Source: Phylloscopus collybita (lineage: Eukaryota > Chordata > Aves > Passeriformes > Phylloscopidae). From it: DNA of 64,000 nucleotides. This document shows, piece after piece, positions 61,003 through 64,000 of this stretch (its first letter is position 1; the number at the start of each line of letters is the position of its first letter). The stretch covers positions 28,757,501 to 28,821,500 of the forward strand of contig JAJNNQ010000009.1 of NCBI GenBank assembly GCA_027886175.1, written 5' to 3'. Both the position numbers and the translations under genes were made by a program. Below the pieces are notes generated by a model. It saw nothing but the letters and a program-made list of their open reading frames with translations. It made no database searches and had not been told where the DNA came from.

Positions 61003-61347
61003 TACACTTTCCTTTTCAGAAAGTCTCAAATTTATTTGCTCCTGGTTTCACAACACTTATTCTCCCTGCCCTTTCATGGTCTATGTGGCAGAGTTGAGCT
61101 CTCCTCTCTTCTCACCTCAGTTCTCTCAGAACTGATCTCTCATCTATTCTCTTATACTCCTCTCTTTTTCACCTCTCTGATAGACATTTATGCTCTTGAA
61201 GCCTTTGCTTACCAGTTTCTCTCTCTATTTATCTTAAAACTCACAGTCTCTGCAAATTATGTGTGGCCCAGTATATATGAACATAATATACTGCCCTGTA
61301 AATGCTTGTGCTCTATCAATCAACATGTCATCATCAGTATTGTTTGA
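61003..61347 (+). other. Pyrimidine-rich segment with a splice-acceptor-like start
   Basis: CACTTTCCTTTTCAG ends at 61,020 and looks like a good 3' splice site. The frame AAG TCT CAA that begins at 61,021 stays open to the stop ending at 61,347, about 108 codons rich in Leu, Ser and Phe. The region to 61,190 is CT-rich, which by itself suppresses stops and creates acceptor-like motifs. No convincing donor site and no protein similarity are seen. I regard it as a weak candidate cryptic exon at best. Confidence 0.2.
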
Positions 61348-62797
61348 TGTAATCGTCTCTTATTTTTTCACTATTTTTCCCTGTACTTGGGTTTTCTATT
61401 AACAGATTTAGTTCTTTCACTTCCTTCTTTAATTATACTCACAGGAAAAAGGTGTACCAAAGAAGATCCAAAATATGAAGAGAAGAAAGCAGAAATAATA
61501 CTTGAGGAATTTTTTATAATTTAAAGTCTTTAAGGTACTTAGAAACATCACCAAGAGATAATTTTGAAATTCTGAGCTTCTTGTAATATTTTAACTAAAG
61601 AGACTACCAAAGCTGTCTACAAAGGAAAATAGAGTCATTAAGGAAACTCACTGAACATTATGTCATATTCATATCCCGTGTTACTTAATTCCGGAGATAG
61701 AAGGACACAGATGTCTCAATCAGTTATGTTTGCATTTCTTTATTAAAAAAAAAAATTCTAAGCAGCAGATGGGTGAGACTCACTGTTTTTGAAATATAGT
61801 GAGCAAGAAGTGATGTATTGAAATTGTTTCTGGCTTGGTCTGACAGCAGCTCTGTGATTTAGTGTCTGATCCTGCATTCTGACCTCAAGCAAAACCCTGT
61901 TGATGCCAATGGGAGTCTTATTTCTCTAGGAACTACAATATCTGATTCTTCACTATGTGGTAAAATTCTGTGGTATTCTGGATCTATAAATGTTAATACT
62001 TAAGATTCGTACATTTCAGAGCATCTCTGTGCCTATATTTGCTGCAAAAGGTGACTGTTAAGAAAATCTGTCTTTTTGCACTTGCAGTTATAAGAAAACA
62101 ATACATTTTTACAGTCTTCTGCTAAAAAAAATTCTGGAATGGGAAATTAAAGGGGAAAATAAATAAAATTAATAAAATAAATACTCCTCTTCATTACACG
62201 ATATTGGAGGCCCTGCTACCTCTATCTGCATTGTCTCAGTCATGGCAATTTCAGAGGAAGATGTGAGATGTCTGCACTGACATGCCAACTTTCTGCATTT
62301 TCCTGCCTGCTGTTACTCATTTCAGCACTGCTGAACAAATTTTTGGATTCTTGCTTTCCATCTTTATCTCACCCATGCCTAGCTCTGAAATGTATACTAA
62401 CATTTGTGATGATTCATATTTATTGTTTTTATGAGAAAAATGTTGGGGTGTCCCTAGGCACAAGATTAGGACCATAAAATGTTTGGTTTATGAAAATTCT
62501 CACCAGGAAAACAAGACAAAACCCCATAACAACCAAAAAGGAAATACTGACACCTGATTCTGCTTATGATCAATATATTGGATTTTGTGCATTTTCTTTA
62601 TTTACTTTACAGTTTATAAGACACTGTTATATAATCTCAGTCCACCTTCATTGCACAGCTCCACAAAAAGAATAGACCCCTCCCCATAGCTTTTATCTCT
62701 CTCTCTGTATGGTTAGGTAAATAATCAGAGCATGACTGAAATCTATGATGATCTGCTCAAGAACAAATTTGGATTACGTTTAAAATATACATATATT

Positions 62798-62819
62798 AAA
62801 AAAAAAAAAAAAAAAAAAA
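62798..62819. repeat. 22-nt poly-A
   Basis: Twenty-two consecutive A follow ATATACATATATT. It may be a retroposon tail or slippage product; no source sequence or target duplication is visible. Confidence 0.9.
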
Positions 62820-63555
62820 GTCATTGGGATTCTATTCCTTGGGTCAGGATTGCTTTTCTTCCTACATTCTTTGGTATAATATTTTGGCTTAGAGATTCTG
62901 GATAAATCTATTACTTTAGGCTTGTTATTTTACCCTCTTTACACAGGAAATTTACTTATTTATGGCTGCATTCTTGATCTGACGGCATTAAATTGTAAAT
63001 ATTAAATGGATGTTTAGATGTTTGAATGAAAACTGATGGGTTTGGCTCTTTTCTATGAGACTATCTCATGGAAGAGAGTCTTATAATGTCCTAGAATTAC
63101 TGACTAAACTAAAGAAGGCAAAGGAGGGAGTGATATTCGTGTCCTGGGACAGTCAGGGAGACAGGCATTTTGTGTAGATTTTGTTACTATTATTGGATAT
63201 TCCATCTTAAAGAAACAATAAAAAACCTGAAAGTACAGCAAAGGTCAAGGAAAAATATTTGTGTTTTATTTAATTAATCAGACTAGCATTTATTTATCAA
63301 TCTGTCACAAGAGGGGAAGAAAATTAGAAGGTAGAAATAAATAGACTATGAAAGAAAATCAATATTAAAATAAAACATTTTACATCGGGGATATAAAACA
63401 GTAAATGGTGGATTAAAGACATATGCTGTAATTACAGCATTATTGTAAATAATTATTAAAAATTAAAGCAAATACAAAGTTTTATGAAAGATACAAAATG
63501 AGGGATGCTCAAAAGGGCGTATCTTCATTTCTTTGCTCCTCCTGCCAAGTACTTA

Positions 63556-63596
63556 GACACACACAGGCTCACACAAACCCACAGACACACACAGAG
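63556..63596. repeat. Interrupted CA-rich microsatellite
   Basis: ACACACACAGG, CTCACACAAACCC and ACAGACACACACAGAG form an imperfect CA repeat of about 40 bp. Confidence 0.8.
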
Positions 63597-64000
63597 AAAT
63601 CAACTTTTGCTTTGTTCTTATATTGAAGACAAAATGGATTAAAAAACCGTAGCAACTAAGGCACTTTTTCAGATGCTGCAAAACAGCCAGAGGCCCTGCT
63701 AAAGTGTAGTTTTGTACAAGGATATTAATTCATGTTCCAGCCATTCTCCATACAGAGATTTACTGTGGTTTGCAAATAACAATGCTTCTGTCTTCAGAGT
63801 GTGAGGTCTGATACACCATATGTCTGCACTGATGGTTAAAATGCTATTCCATTTTAATTCTTGTATTTTTCAATTACTTTTTCAAGGCTGCCATGTAAAA
63901 CTATGTGATGTTGAACAAAAGTTTTGCAAACCAACAACCTTTTGCCTTTTTTACACTTTCCTGAGAATATTTCTTCACATTCATTGCTTTCAAATAATAA

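Larger units (their letters stand above)
57572..64000. other. Gene-free AT-rich DNA with simple repeats
   Basis: No exon, RNA gene or known transposon was recognised. It contains an (AAAG)5 run at 59,050-59,076, a purine GGA-rich patch at about 59,118-59,142 and another at 59,970-59,985, a CT-rich segment at 61,010-61,190, poly-A at 62,798-62,819, and CA-rich sequence at 63,556-63,596. Confidence 0.55.

Noticed and set aside
1..64000. CRISPR arrays, tRNA, rRNA, bacterial operons or phage-type systems
   Set aside because: No regularly spaced repeats, no tRNA cloverleaf arms noticed, and base composition, repeat content and frame lengths are those of vertebrate non-coding DNA.

Overview
This window looks like a piece of a bird genome, most likely a songbird (passerine) or another neoavian. 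It is AT-rich and CpG-poor (roughly mid-30s percent GC by eye) and has no bacterial-style gene packing. It carries two truncated pieces of the avian/sauropsid LINE CR1, both on the minus strand, and three LTR-like segments of endogenous retroviruses whose sequences resemble bird LTR families. The species assignment is an inference from repeat content alone.

I found no protein-coding gene, tRNA, rRNA or other recognisable RNA gene. Open reading frames are short (mostly 60-110 codons). The longest run through an LTR in antisense or through low-complexity tracts, and none resembles a known protein except two frames that are the C-terminus of the CR1 ORF2 protein. The region is therefore a gene desert or the inside of a very large intron; the sequence does not say which.

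Layout: 1-10,278 is unique AT-rich DNA with a perfect 13-bp-stem hairpin at 3,750. A minus-oriented LTR-like element occupies about 10,279-11,001. An 86-bp direct repeat follows in two copies (11,305 and 13,277), about 2 kb apart. A 32-nt poly-T lies at 13,786. CR1 fragment 1 is at 21,400-21,532. A 245-bp A/C-only style tract is at 23,369, and CR1 fragment 2 at 30,089-30,465. A (TTTTGG)10 array is at 32,419, and a 28-bp near-perfect palindrome at 36,354. An 86-bp stretch without G or C is at 44,469, and a second A/C tract at 46,306. A compact solo LTR with a 6-bp target-site duplication is at 47,258-47,570. A GC-rich, CpG-poor island lies around 54,001-54,310. A second, longer solo LTR with a 5-bp duplication is at 56,980-57,566. 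From there to 64,000 the DNA is unique with simple repeats.

No genes act together here. The best-supported biology is retrotransposon history: two LTR insertions reduced to solo LTRs by recombination, still bracketed by their target-site duplications, and two dead 5'-truncated CR1 copies. The most open questions are the 86-bp repeat pair, the two long perfect inverted repeats, the GC-rich island at 54 kb, and the recurrent strand-asymmetric A/C (or G/T) tracts. I saw no convincing novel coding system.
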